NCBI GenBank assembly: GCA_902766135.1 | Contig: CACXCK010000073.1 | Coordinates: 1-5,445, forward strand | Direction: 5' to 3' | DNA length: 5,445 bases | Source: an uncultured Erysipelotrichaceae bacterium | GTDB lineage: Bacteria > Bacillota_I > Bacilli_A > RF39 > UBA660 | Shown: positions 1 to 5,039 of the stretch, piece by piece | Numbering within the stretch: the stretch's first letter is position 1 | Layout: each line of letters starts with the position of its first letter | Position numbers and translations under genes: made by a program | Notes under the pieces: model-generated | Databases searched by the model: none | Told to the model about the DNA's origin: nothing | Seen by the model: only the letters and a program-made list of their open reading frames with translations

Positions 1-49
1 AGTCTTTTATCTCGTAATTAAATTATACTACTATTTTTATAAAATAAAA

Positions 50-83
50 AGACTATTGTCAAATTTTACTTTGTCAACAGTCT
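50..83 (+). repeat. Imperfect inverted repeat (hairpin) in the leader region
   Basis: Two 14-base arms (50-63 and 70-83) match at 12 of 14 positions around the 6-base loop 64-69. The pairing is 5 bp (AGACT/AGTCT), a mismatch, 3 bp, a mismatch, then 4 bp. It sits directly in front of the terminator-like hairpin at 85-107. AGTCTTTT at 1-8 is also complementary to 47-54, so the left arm has a second possible partner. It could be part of an RNA leader or the 3' end of an upstream transcript, or a DNA operator. The role is inferred; only the complementarity is seen. Confidence 0.45.
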
Positions 84-84
84 G

Positions 85-119
85 AGATAATTAGTTTATA
101 ATTATCTTTTTTTCTTTTT
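85..119 (+). terminator. Intrinsic terminator-like hairpin upstream of the radical SAM gene
   Basis: AGATAATTA (85-93) pairs perfectly with TAATTATCT (99-107) over a 5-base loop, and a T-rich tract (107-119, broken by one C) follows. The stem is entirely AT-rich apart from one G-C pair, so it is weak, but stem plus U tract is the right geometry for the plus strand. It either ends a transcript entering from the left or acts as an attenuator in the leader of the gene at 155. GAGATAA (84-90) could alternatively pair with TTATCTC at 7-13, which would break the terminator stem. Confidence 0.5.
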
Positions 120-129
120 AAAAATCGTT

Positions 130-135
130 TATAAT
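130..135 (+). promoter_or_regulatory. Candidate -10 box for the radical SAM gene
   Basis: A perfect TATAAT lies 19 bases before the ATG. The position expected for a -35 box (about 107-112) is only a T run, so the -35 is not recognisable. Initiation about 7 bases downstream would give a leader of only about 13 bases, starting right at the GAGGGA ribosome site (143-148). An alternative is TTGTCA (71-76) with TTTATA (95-100) at an 18-base spacing, but that transcript would carry part of the U tract of the terminator-like hairpin. Confidence 0.4.
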
Positions 136-154
136 AGGAAGCGAGGGATTTGGT

Positions 155-1042
155 ATGAGAACAATTAAAACGAGAACAATTATGACTAAATCAGATCAAG
201 GTAATCGTTGGTTTGGTATAGATTATCATATGAATTTGTATAAGGGTTGTCCTTTCGGGTGTATTTATTGTACATCGAGATGTGAGGCTTATCATATTAC
301 TAATTTTGATGAAGTTAAAGTTAAAGAAAATGCATTAGAAATCTTGGAAGAAGAATTAAAAAGTAAGACAAAGCCTGGAGTTGTCTCTTTTGGAACTTTA
401 TCTGATCCATATAATCCGGAAGAGGAAGAATTGAGACTTACTAGAAGGGCATTGGAATTAATAAATTATTATGGCTTTGGCGTCTCTATTGATACAAAGA
501 GTGATTTGATATTAAGGGATATAGATATATTAAAAGAAATAGCTAGTTCCAATAGTGTAATTATAAAAATATCTATTACGACTTTTGATGATGAGATGGC
601 TTCTAAATTAGAACCTAAAGTTATTTCTTCTACGAGAAGATTCGAAGTTTTAAAAATACTTAGAAATAATGGTATTTATGCCGGAGTATTAATGACTCCC
701 GTGTTACCTTTTTTAACTGATACGGAAGAAAATATCTTGAATATTATTGAAAAAAGTCATGATGCTGATGCAAAATTTATTTATACGAAGCTTGGCGTTT
801 CTTTAAAAACTAATCAAAAAGATTATTATTTTGAAGCTTTAGATAGATTGTATCCAGGACTTAAAGATGATTATATTGCAGTTTATGGTTCAAAACAATT
901 TTGCAATACCTTGCAGTTTAGGTATTTGCTAGAACTCTTTTTAAAGAAGTGTAGTGAATATAATATTTTAACGGATATGAATGATATTATTAAAGATTAT
1001 AAAAAAGAAATACCTCAAAATGAACAAATGAGTTTATTTTAG
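155..1042 (+). CDS. SPL-like radical SAM protein (COG1533 family)
   Basis: Predicted 295-aa cytoplasmic radical SAM enzyme related to spore photoproduct lyase. The iron-sulfur cluster motif CX3CX2C is visible at C32, C36 and C39, with a further cysteine at C43, preceded by the family-typical NLYKGCPFGC context. Other COG1533 landmarks are SDPYNPEE (83-90) followed by LTRRALELI, the strand ISITTFDDE (139-147), KLEP (151-154) and GVLMTPVLPFLTDTEENI (177-194). The usual role of the family is 4Fe-4S-dependent cleavage of S-adenosylmethionine to start radical chemistry. Spore photoproduct repair is proven only for true SplB, so the substrate here is unknown. The start is supported by GAGGGA at 143-148. 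A terminator overlaps the 3' end, so the gene is probably transcribed alone. The family assignment is strong; the exact function is not. Confidence 0.87.
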   Translation: MRTIKTRTIMTKSDQGNRWFGIDYHMNLYKGCPFGCIYCTSRCEAYHITNFDEVKVKENALEILEEELKSKTKPGVVSFGTLSDPYNPEEEELRLTRRALELINYYGFGVSIDTKSDLILRDIDILKEIASSNSVIIKISITTFDDEMASKLEPKVISSTRRFEVLKILRNNGIYAGVLMTPVLPFLTDTEENILNIIEKSHDADAKFIYTKLGVSLKTNQKDYYFEALDRLYPGLKDDYIAVYGSKQFCNTLQFRYLLELFLKKCSEYNILTDMNDIIKDYKKEIPQNEQMSLF

Positions 1043-1057
1043 GTATTTTTTTTTTTT
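1005..1057 (+). terminator. Intrinsic terminator of the radical SAM gene
   Basis: AAATACCT (1008-1015) pairs with AGGTATTT (1041-1048). The stem continues through a bulged C with AAAA/TTTT (1017-1020 with 1037-1040), leaving a 16-base loop. A run of 12 T follows from 1046 to 1057. The hairpin begins inside the coding sequence and its right arm contains the end of the TAG stop codon (1040-1042), so terminator and gene end are superimposed. Confidence 0.6.
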
Positions 1058-1065
1058 ATTTAATG

Positions 1066-1073
1066 CATACTAA
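1066..1073 (+). promoter_or_regulatory. Weak candidate -10 element before the coat-like pair
   Basis: CATACTAA lies 16 bases before the ATG at 1090 and just after the preceding terminator, so some promoter is expected here. CATACT matches four of six positions of the housekeeping -10. The octamer also resembles the CATACAnT -10 of the mother-cell sporulation factor SigE. GGTATTT (1042-1048) looks a little like a SigE -35, but the 17-base spacing is longer than usual. Any assignment to a sigma factor is speculative. Confidence 0.2.
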
Positions 1074-1089
1074 ATGTGGGTGATAAAAA

Positions 1090-1272
1090 ATGAGTGAAAA
1101 AGAATTATTGTATGTTAAAGATATGTTAGGACATCTAGAATATTTGAAAGAACATGCTATGATAAGTAGAGATTGCTTGTCTGAAAGTCAGTATGCAAAT
1201 GTAGTAGAACAAATTATCAAAGTAGTTGATAAGATGTATGTTAAATTTTATGGATTGTTAGGAGGAAATTAA
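1090..1272 (+). CDS. Small helical protein, CotF-like spore coat partner
   Basis: Predicted 60-aa soluble protein, almost entirely alpha-helical. The pattern SEKELLYVKDMLGHLEYL (2-19), a middle helix with a single cysteine (C29), then a final amphipathic helix (38-57) resembles the short partner proteins often encoded beside CotF-like (Coat_F) proteins in Clostridia and related Firmicutes. The recognition is from pattern memory and not from a search. The start is supported by GGTGAT (1079-1084) five bases upstream. The stop codon TAA (1270-1272) directly abuts the next ATG, and the next gene's GGAGG site lies inside this gene, so the two are translationally coupled. If the assignment holds, the pair would coat the spore or another cell surface layer. 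The organism's ability to sporulate is not shown by this window. Confidence 0.6.
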   Translation: MSEKELLYVKDMLGHLEYLKEHAMISRDCLSESQYANVVEQIIKVVDKMYVKFYGLLGGN

Positions 1273-1530
1273 ATGGATAATAAAATTATGTTGGAAGGTT
1301 TATTATGGGATTTGAAAGGCCTTAGTGATTTAGTTATGCATGGGTCATTAGAATCAGGGACTAATAAAGTTAACAAGTTATTTAGAGATTCTTTAATTGA
1401 GATACTTGATTTACAACACACTTTGTATGGAGTGATGAGTGATAATGATATGTATTCTGTGTGTGAAGTAGAAGAAAGTAAGATAAGTGAGACGCGAGAT
1501 AGTTATTCTCCTTCTCTTAATGATATGTAA
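1273..1530 (+). CDS. CotF-like spore coat protein
   Basis: Predicted 85-aa protein with the layout of short CotF-family (Coat_F, COG5577) proteins: an N-terminal helix (MLEGLLWDLKGLSDL, 6-20), then HGSLESGTNKV (23-33), a second helix ending LDLQHTLYGVM (45-55), and a short aromatic turn (Y61). The MHG-x-ES-x-T motif and the LQ-x-x-LY-x-x-M motif match clostridial coat proteins as I know them. After residue 65 the tail is polar and Ser/Glu-rich, probably disordered. The ribosome site GGAGG (1261-1265) is strong and sits inside the preceding gene, with no intergenic base. Coat proteins of this type bind the outside of the forespore in spore formers; in a non-sporulating lineage the protein could be a relic or repurposed. 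No terminator is obvious before the next gene. Confidence 0.68.
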   Translation: MDNKIMLEGLLWDLKGLSDLVMHGSLESGTNKVNKLFRDSLIEILDLQHTLYGVMSDNDMYSVCEVEESKISETRDSYSPSLNDM

Positions 1531-1536
1531 GAATGA

Positions 1537-1565
1537 TTGTTTTTAGTGATACTTTTTGGTATAAT
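1537..1565 (+). promoter_or_regulatory. Extended -10 promoter of the thioredoxin-like gene
   Basis: TTGTTT (1537-1542) is followed, after exactly 17 bases, by TATAAT (1560-1565), which is itself preceded by TGG (1557-1559), a TGn extended -10. Initiation would fall near 1572, inside the AGGTGG ribosome site (1571-1576), so the leader would be only about 10-12 bases. Confidence 0.7.
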
Positions 1566-1582
1566 TTACTAGGTGGTTAGTA

Positions 1583-2083
1583 ATGAATAAAAAAGTATTG
1601 TTAGGAATTATGTTATTATTGGTTAGTCTTATTATTCCGTTAGGGGTACAGGCTAAAGAAAAGGTTAAGATTTATTTGTTTGAAGGTAGTACTTGTTCTC
1701 ATTGTGCTGAATTAAAAGCCTTTTTTGGTGATTTAGCGAGTGATGAGGAATATAAAGATAAATTTGAGTTACAAGAATATGAAATATGGCACGATACTGA
1801 TAATAAGGAATTAGCTGAAAAGGTTGCTGAAAAAATGGGAGATACATTGAATGGTGTACCATATTATATTATTGGTACTAAGTCATATTCAGGATTTAAA
1901 AGTAGTGATAAAGATACTATCAAAAAACAAATTGATACTTTATATAATGATGGCTATGAAGATCCTGTTAAGGAAGTAATTGAAGAATATGAAAATAAAC
2001 CTTTTTCTTGGACAGGGATTATATTCGTAGGTGTTGTTATAAGTATACTTGGAGCATTTATATATTTTGCTCAAAAAGAATAG
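1583..2083 (+). CDS. Membrane-anchored thioredoxin-like thiol oxidoreductase
   Basis: Predicted 166-aa extracytoplasmic thioredoxin-fold protein. Residues 1-24 form a signal peptide or N-terminal anchor (two lysines, a hydrophobic core, then GVQA-K, a plausible signal peptidase I site). The redox motif CSHC is at C38-C41, just after the first strand (KVKIYLFEGSTC). The conserved cis-proline position is GVPYYIIG with P93. A C-terminal helix (about 142-162), followed by AQKE, is a second membrane segment, so the mature domain would be tethered outside the membrane by its tail. Members of this fold reduce, oxidise or isomerise protein disulfides; the direction cannot be read from CSHC alone, and no membrane electron donor such as CcdA/DsbD is encoded here. 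AGGTGG (1571-1576) fixes the start. The gene has its own promoter and a terminator shared with the converging gene. Confidence 0.85.
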   Translation: MNKKVLLGIMLLLVSLIIPLGVQAKEKVKIYLFEGSTCSHCAELKAFFGDLASDEEYKDKFELQEYEIWHDTDNKELAEKVAEKMGDTLNGVPYYIIGTKSYSGFKSSDKDTIKKQIDTLYNDGYEDPVKEVIEEYENKPFSWTGIIFVGVVISILGAFIYFAQKE

Positions 2084-2108
2084 AACTCATAAGTGAGTTC
2101 TATTTTTT
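2079..2108. terminator. Bidirectional intrinsic terminator between converging genes
   Basis: A perfect 11-bp stem (2079-2089 with 2094-2104) closes a TAAG tetraloop. A T run follows on the plus strand (2103-2108), and the A run at 2074-2077 becomes a U tract on the minus strand. The left arm contains the TAG stop of the thioredoxin-like gene (2081-2083), and the right arm contains the TAG stop of the minus-strand gene (2100-2102). It should end both transcripts. Confidence 0.85.
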
Positions 2109-2612
2109 AAAATACTTTATTATTTCTGATACTGCGTATATTATTAAGGCAATGCCTATAAATACGAAGATGACATTTTTACTTACAATTGAATATATTC
2201 CTAATATTATTAATATGATACCTGTTATTAGGGGAGTAGATAAGCCGTTATTTATGATGCGTTGATTAAGTATTTTGTCGATTCCTGTGTATATTAACCA
2301 TATCCCAGTTATGACATTTACAGCGTTAGTTAAAATATTTGATAGTAATATGATTATGAGTCCAAAAAAGATATATGCTATGGAAGACATAAGAAGTGTC
2401 TGGTCTGTAGTTTTAAGGGTATTTTTTAAACTGTAGAATCTTGTTAGTTTATATATACCATATAGAATGATAATTCCTCCTAGAATTGAGAATACGATAT
2501 TCATCATTCCGTCTGAATCAAATGTTAAGAATAGTCCTAGAATTAAAAGGACAATTGCGATTACTAGAGATGTATTTTTGTTTTTGTTATTTGTTAGAAC
2601 AGTTACTTTCAT
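2100..2612 (-). CDS. DUF308 / HdeD-like multi-pass membrane protein
   Basis: Predicted 170-aa integral membrane protein with six hydrophobic helices (about 14-30, 36-58, 72-92, 95-112, 126-144 and 146-164) and a Lys-rich C-terminus. It shows a threefold internal repeat: ILGGIIILYGIYKL (43-56), ITGIWLIYTGIDKI (101-114) and FIGIALIIYAVSEI (151-164), each the second helix of a helix pair. This glycine-rich paired-helix repeat is typical of DUF308, the family of the acid-resistance protein HdeD. The biochemical role of DUF308 in Firmicutes is not established. The start at 2612 is preferred to an upstream in-frame GTG (2621), because AAAGGTGG lies five bases before this ATG and the GTG is part of that site. 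The gene has its own promoter and converges on the thioredoxin-like gene. Confidence 0.8.
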   Translation of the reverse strand: MKVTVLTNNKNKNTSLVIAIVLLILGLFLTFDSDGMMNIVFSILGGIIILYGIYKLTRFYSLKNTLKTTDQTLLMSSIAYIFFGLIIILLSNILTNAVNVITGIWLIYTGIDKILNQRIINNGLSTPLITGIILIILGIYSIVSKNVIFVFIGIALIIYAVSEIIKYFKK

Positions 2613-2617
2613 GATTA

Positions 2618-2625
2618 CCACCTTT
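2618..2625 (-). promoter_or_regulatory. Ribosome binding site deciding the DUF308 start
   Basis: On the minus strand AAAGGTGG is followed by five bases and ATG at 2612-2610. The upstream in-frame GTG (2621-2619) overlaps this site and would have no ribosome site at proper distance, so the shorter 170-aa product is the likely one. Confidence 0.75.
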
Positions 2626-2633
2626 CTATTTTT

Positions 2634-2663
2634 ATTGTATCATATTTTATTGTTTGTAAACAA
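2634..2663 (-). promoter_or_regulatory. Extended -10 promoter of the DUF308 gene
   Basis: On the minus strand TACAAT (2639-2634) is preceded by TGA (2642-2640), a TGn extended -10. TTGTTT (2663-2658) lies 18 bases upstream as a -35 box. Initiation near 2627 would start just before the AAAGGTGG ribosome site. The -35 box is one arm of the palindrome at 2650-2663. Confidence 0.6.
2650..2663. promoter_or_regulatory. 14-bp palindrome, candidate operator
   Basis: TTGTTT-GT-AAACAA has perfect 6-base arms around a 2-base centre. It lies in the divergent intergenic region and covers the -35 box of the minus-strand DUF308 promoter. A bound dimeric regulator would block that promoter. No regulator gene is encoded in the window. 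In such AT-rich DNA a short palindrome can arise by chance. Confidence 0.35.
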
Positions 2664-2670
2664 TCATTAA

Positions 2671-2699
2671 TTTACTTATCTTGGTTTGCATGGTACAAT
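2671..2699 (+). promoter_or_regulatory. Extended -10 promoter of the 572-aa gene operon
   Basis: TACAAT (2694-2699) is preceded by TGG (2691-2693), an extended -10. A weak -35 match, TTTACT (2671-2676), stands exactly 17 bases upstream. Initiation near 2706 would give a leader of about 20 bases carrying the GAGGGA ribosome site (2713-2718). Confidence 0.6.
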
Positions 2700-2726
2700 A
2701 TTAATAGAATATGAGGGATTAATTAT

Positions 2727-4445
2727 ATGGATAGAGAATCAATACTTAACTTATTTCATAAATATGGTTATTATTCTCAGGATAAAGAACCATTTATATA
2801 CGATAATAATGGTAGTTTAGGAATATGTTTTAGTTATAGAGATTCTTATTATGGATTCTTAACTAGAGTTTTTGATGTGCACAATTTGGGTGAGGCAGAA
2901 GATTTTTTAAGAAAATATACTTGGTATAATAAAAATAGAAAGAAATTTCCTTTAGAAATTAAATTAAGTGATTACAAAATTATTAATCCTAAAATAATGT
3001 TTTTTTGTGAGGAGCAAGAATTATCTTATGAGTCAATGATTAAACTAGATAGTACTAATGTGTTACCTTCTAAAGATAAGATGTATTTAGAAAAGCTTAA
3101 AAGAACTGCTAGTATATTGATAAGTATATTAAAATTAAAAATTAAGACACAGGAAGATACTTCAAATAATTTATTAAAGATTAAAGAACAGTATTATGAT
3201 GCTTTGGAAGAATTAGAAAGTAAGTTAGCTCTTTATCATAAACGATATGACAAAAAGGCTATTTCTAAGGATAAAGAAGAAGAACCAATTTTTGATGTTC
3301 ATATTGATGAACTTTTAAAGACGTTACAGAGTATGAATGATGTTAAAGAAATTGAGAGTTTTATTAATGAGTTAATAGCTAAATTAAAAAATACAGAAAC
3401 TGATGAAAAATTTATTGCAAATAAATATGATCTTATTTCATTACCTCTAAAAATAGATGAGGTTAATCAGAAGATTAAGTATTTAGATTCATTACTTTCT
3501 AAAAAAAGAGGAGTTTTTTCAAAGAAGGAAGGCTATGAAGAGGAATTTAAGAAAATACATGATAATAGTGAGTTAAATAGGATTGTTTCTTTTGAACATT
3601 TTTTAAAAAATGAATTAGTTAGAATTGAAGAAAAGTATGCGATGATTCCGGAACTTGATTTACGAACAACTGGTGATTTTTTTGTCGATTTTGATAATTT
3701 AAATATTAAATTACCAAAGATGATTGGTGAAAAAAGAAATGTTCATTATGAGGATATTATGATGGATTTAGAAAAGAACTATGAATTGCGTTCTAGAGAA
3801 GAGAAAAATATATTAATTCTTTATCATTCGTTGTTTTATAAGCTTAAGTATTATTTAGATTATCAGGATTATCCTTCTATTTCTTATTTGGTTAATGATT
3901 TATATAATGTTCTTAAAAATGAAAATAATTTGTTAATTAAGATACAATATTTAAATTTTTTGGATACGTATAGTATTGATGCATTCTTGAATAGTTTAAG
4001 AAAAAGCTTTGCAATGATTAAGTCTTTTGAGAAACATCGTTTACTTGGCGCTATTAATGTTTTTTTTAAAGGTGGTAAGGATTTATCAAAATTAGATTAT
4101 ATTTTAACTTCTAATAAACGAGGCTTAGTTTATGCACAGTATGACGGAGATAATGATATTAATTATATTGCAAGTTTAGATGAGGGGTTACCTTTATTAT
4201 TTGTCCCTAATGAAATAAACTTAGATTATAAACAGGATGATTCGCTGGTTTTATATGGTATGAGACCAATGCTTATTTTGGATACAAAAGATTTTGTCAT
4301 TACAAAAGAAAAAGATGGTATAATAAAAGTGGCTCGATTTGATATTATATTTACTGAATGTGGTAATTATAAGATTGTAAGTGAGTTAAGGAATAATAGT
4401 GTAGAATTATATGAACATATTCGAATGGAAAGGAAAAGAGTATGA
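2727..4445 (+). CDS. Conserved-looking soluble protein of unknown function with coiled coils
   Basis: Predicted 572-aa protein that I do not recognise. It has no signal peptide or clear membrane helix. The N-terminal part (1-110) is aromatic-rich with alternating strands and helices (FIYDNNGSLGICFSYRD at 23-39). Residues about 115-175, 205-225 and 240-305 are charged, helical and Lys/Glu-rich, predicted as coiled coil with a low-complexity acidic linker (178-190). Residues 340-435 look all-helical. The end (455-555) is strand-rich, with GLVYAQYDGD (466-475), YGMRPMLILD (510-519) and FDIIFTECGNYKI (538-550), resembling a compact beta domain. GAGGGA (2713-2718) supports the start. Its TGA stop overlaps the ATG of the HAAS-like gene (ATGA, 4442-4445), so the two products are made together and may interact. 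A scaffold or membrane-associated cytosolic partner is possible but not shown. Confidence 0.75.
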   Translation: MDRESILNLFHKYGYYSQDKEPFIYDNNGSLGICFSYRDSYYGFLTRVFDVHNLGEAEDFLRKYTWYNKNRKKFPLEIKLSDYKIINPKIMFFCEEQELSYESMIKLDSTNVLPSKDKMYLEKLKRTASILISILKLKIKTQEDTSNNLLKIKEQYYDALEELESKLALYHKRYDKKAISKDKEEEPIFDVHIDELLKTLQSMNDVKEIESFINELIAKLKNTETDEKFIANKYDLISLPLKIDEVNQKIKYLDSLLSKKRGVFSKKEGYEEEFKKIHDNSELNRIVSFEHFLKNELVRIEEKYAMIPELDLRTTGDFFVDFDNLNIKLPKMIGEKRNVHYEDIMMDLEKNYELRSREEKNILILYHSLFYKLKYYLDYQDYPSISYLVNDLYNVLKNENNLLIKIQYLNFLDTYSIDAFLNSLRKSFAMIKSFEKHRLLGAINVFFKGGKDLSKLDYILTSNKRGLVYAQYDGDNDINYIASLDEGLPLLFVPNEINLDYKQDDSLVLYGMRPMLILDTKDFVITKEKDGIIKVARFDIIFTECGNYKIVSELRNNSVELYEHIRMERKRV

Positions 4446-5026
4446 AAAAGGAAGAGTTTTTACAACAGGTTAGAACTAGACTCGATGTATTATTGGAAGA
4501 TGAAAGGGAAAAAGAATTAAGTATTTTGAGTGATAGTATTAATACTGATGATGATATTAAAGGGCTTGGTAGTGTAGACGATGTTTGTAAAAAGATATAT
4601 ACTTCTAGAGGTATTGATTATGCAAAGATTCATGGAGATGGAAGAGTTCATCAAGGGTTAGAAGATATGTTTTTAATAATTCAGAATTTGGTTCAACAAA
4701 TGAGTAAGAATTCTTTTAAAGATAATATAAAGATTGTCTTTGATTTATTAATATTGTTTGCATTTATTGCTATCATTAAGATTCCATTTATTGCGGTACG
4801 TAATTTGGGAGATAGTTTGTTTAGTTATTTAGATTTAACATTTGTATCAAATATTTGGGGATTAGTTATTGAACTTGTATATATAGTTGTAGCCTTTATA
4901 CTATTTATTAATATTTTTAATAGATATTTTAGTAATTATAAAAAAGAAGTTACTAAAAAGAAGGATATGGTTAAAGGCAAGGCTTTAGAAAGTATTACTT
5001 TAGAAGATAAAAAAAATGGAGAATAA
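4442..5026 (+). CDS. HAAS-domain (DUF1700-like) membrane protein
   Basis: Predicted 194-aa protein. Residues 1-60 have the look of the HAAS/DUF1700 helical domain: MKKEEFLQQVRTRLDVLLEDEREKEL, then an acidic stretch, then LGSVDDVCKKIY (42-53), the counterpart of the family's LGDPEEIA turn. Two hydrophobic helices follow (about 99-118 and 138-160), and the protein ends in a basic then acidic cytosolic tail (166-194). HAAS domains are usually sensor or interaction modules encoded next to PadR-type repressors. Here no PadR gene is seen, and the partner by position is the 572-aa protein, whose stop codon this start overlaps by four bases. The ribosome site is GGAAA/AGAG-like within the preceding gene, and translation probably depends on coupling. 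A terminator encloses the stop codon. The HAAS call is from pattern recognition; the function of the complex is unknown. Confidence 0.7.
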   Translation: MKKEEFLQQVRTRLDVLLEDEREKELSILSDSINTDDDIKGLGSVDDVCKKIYTSRGIDYAKIHGDGRVHQGLEDMFLIIQNLVQQMSKNSFKDNIKIVFDLLILFAFIAIIKIPFIAVRNLGDSLFSYLDLTFVSNIWGLVIELVYIVVAFILFINIFNRYFSNYKKEVTKKKDMVKGKALESITLEDKKNGE

Positions 5027-5039
5027 ACTCCATTTTTTT
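5009..5039. terminator. Bidirectional intrinsic terminator
   Basis: AAAAAATGGAG (5011-5021) pairs perfectly with CTCCATTTTTT (5028-5038) around a 6-base loop. The T run serves the plus strand, and the A run becomes a U tract on the minus strand. The TAA stop of the HAAS-like gene (5024-5026) lies in the loop, and the TAA stop of the minus-strand gene (5040-5038) lies at the foot of the stem. Confidence 0.85.

Noticed and set aside
1568..1581. Small hairpin ACTA/TAGT around the ribosome site of the thioredoxin-like gene
   Set aside because: Only four weak base pairs; too unstable to be a convincing translational switch.
1665..1862. Minus-strand open frame of 65 codons
   Set aside because: It lies wholly antisense to the thioredoxin-like gene, whose motifs are clear, and it has no ribosome site or family features.
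2008..2265. Plus-strand open frame of 85 codons
   Set aside because: It starts inside the thioredoxin-like gene, runs through the shared terminator and is antisense to the DUF308 gene. It is a by-product of AT-rich coding DNA.
2467..2670. Plus-strand open frame of 67 codons
   Set aside because: It is antisense to the start of the DUF308 gene and its promoter. Its hydrophobic translation mirrors the transmembrane codons of the real gene.
4441..4445. Possible Mycoplasma-type genetic code (TGA as tryptophan)
   Set aside because: The 572-aa gene ends at TGA in a typical ATGA overlap with a credible downstream start, and tryptophans in the genes are TGG, so the standard code fits.
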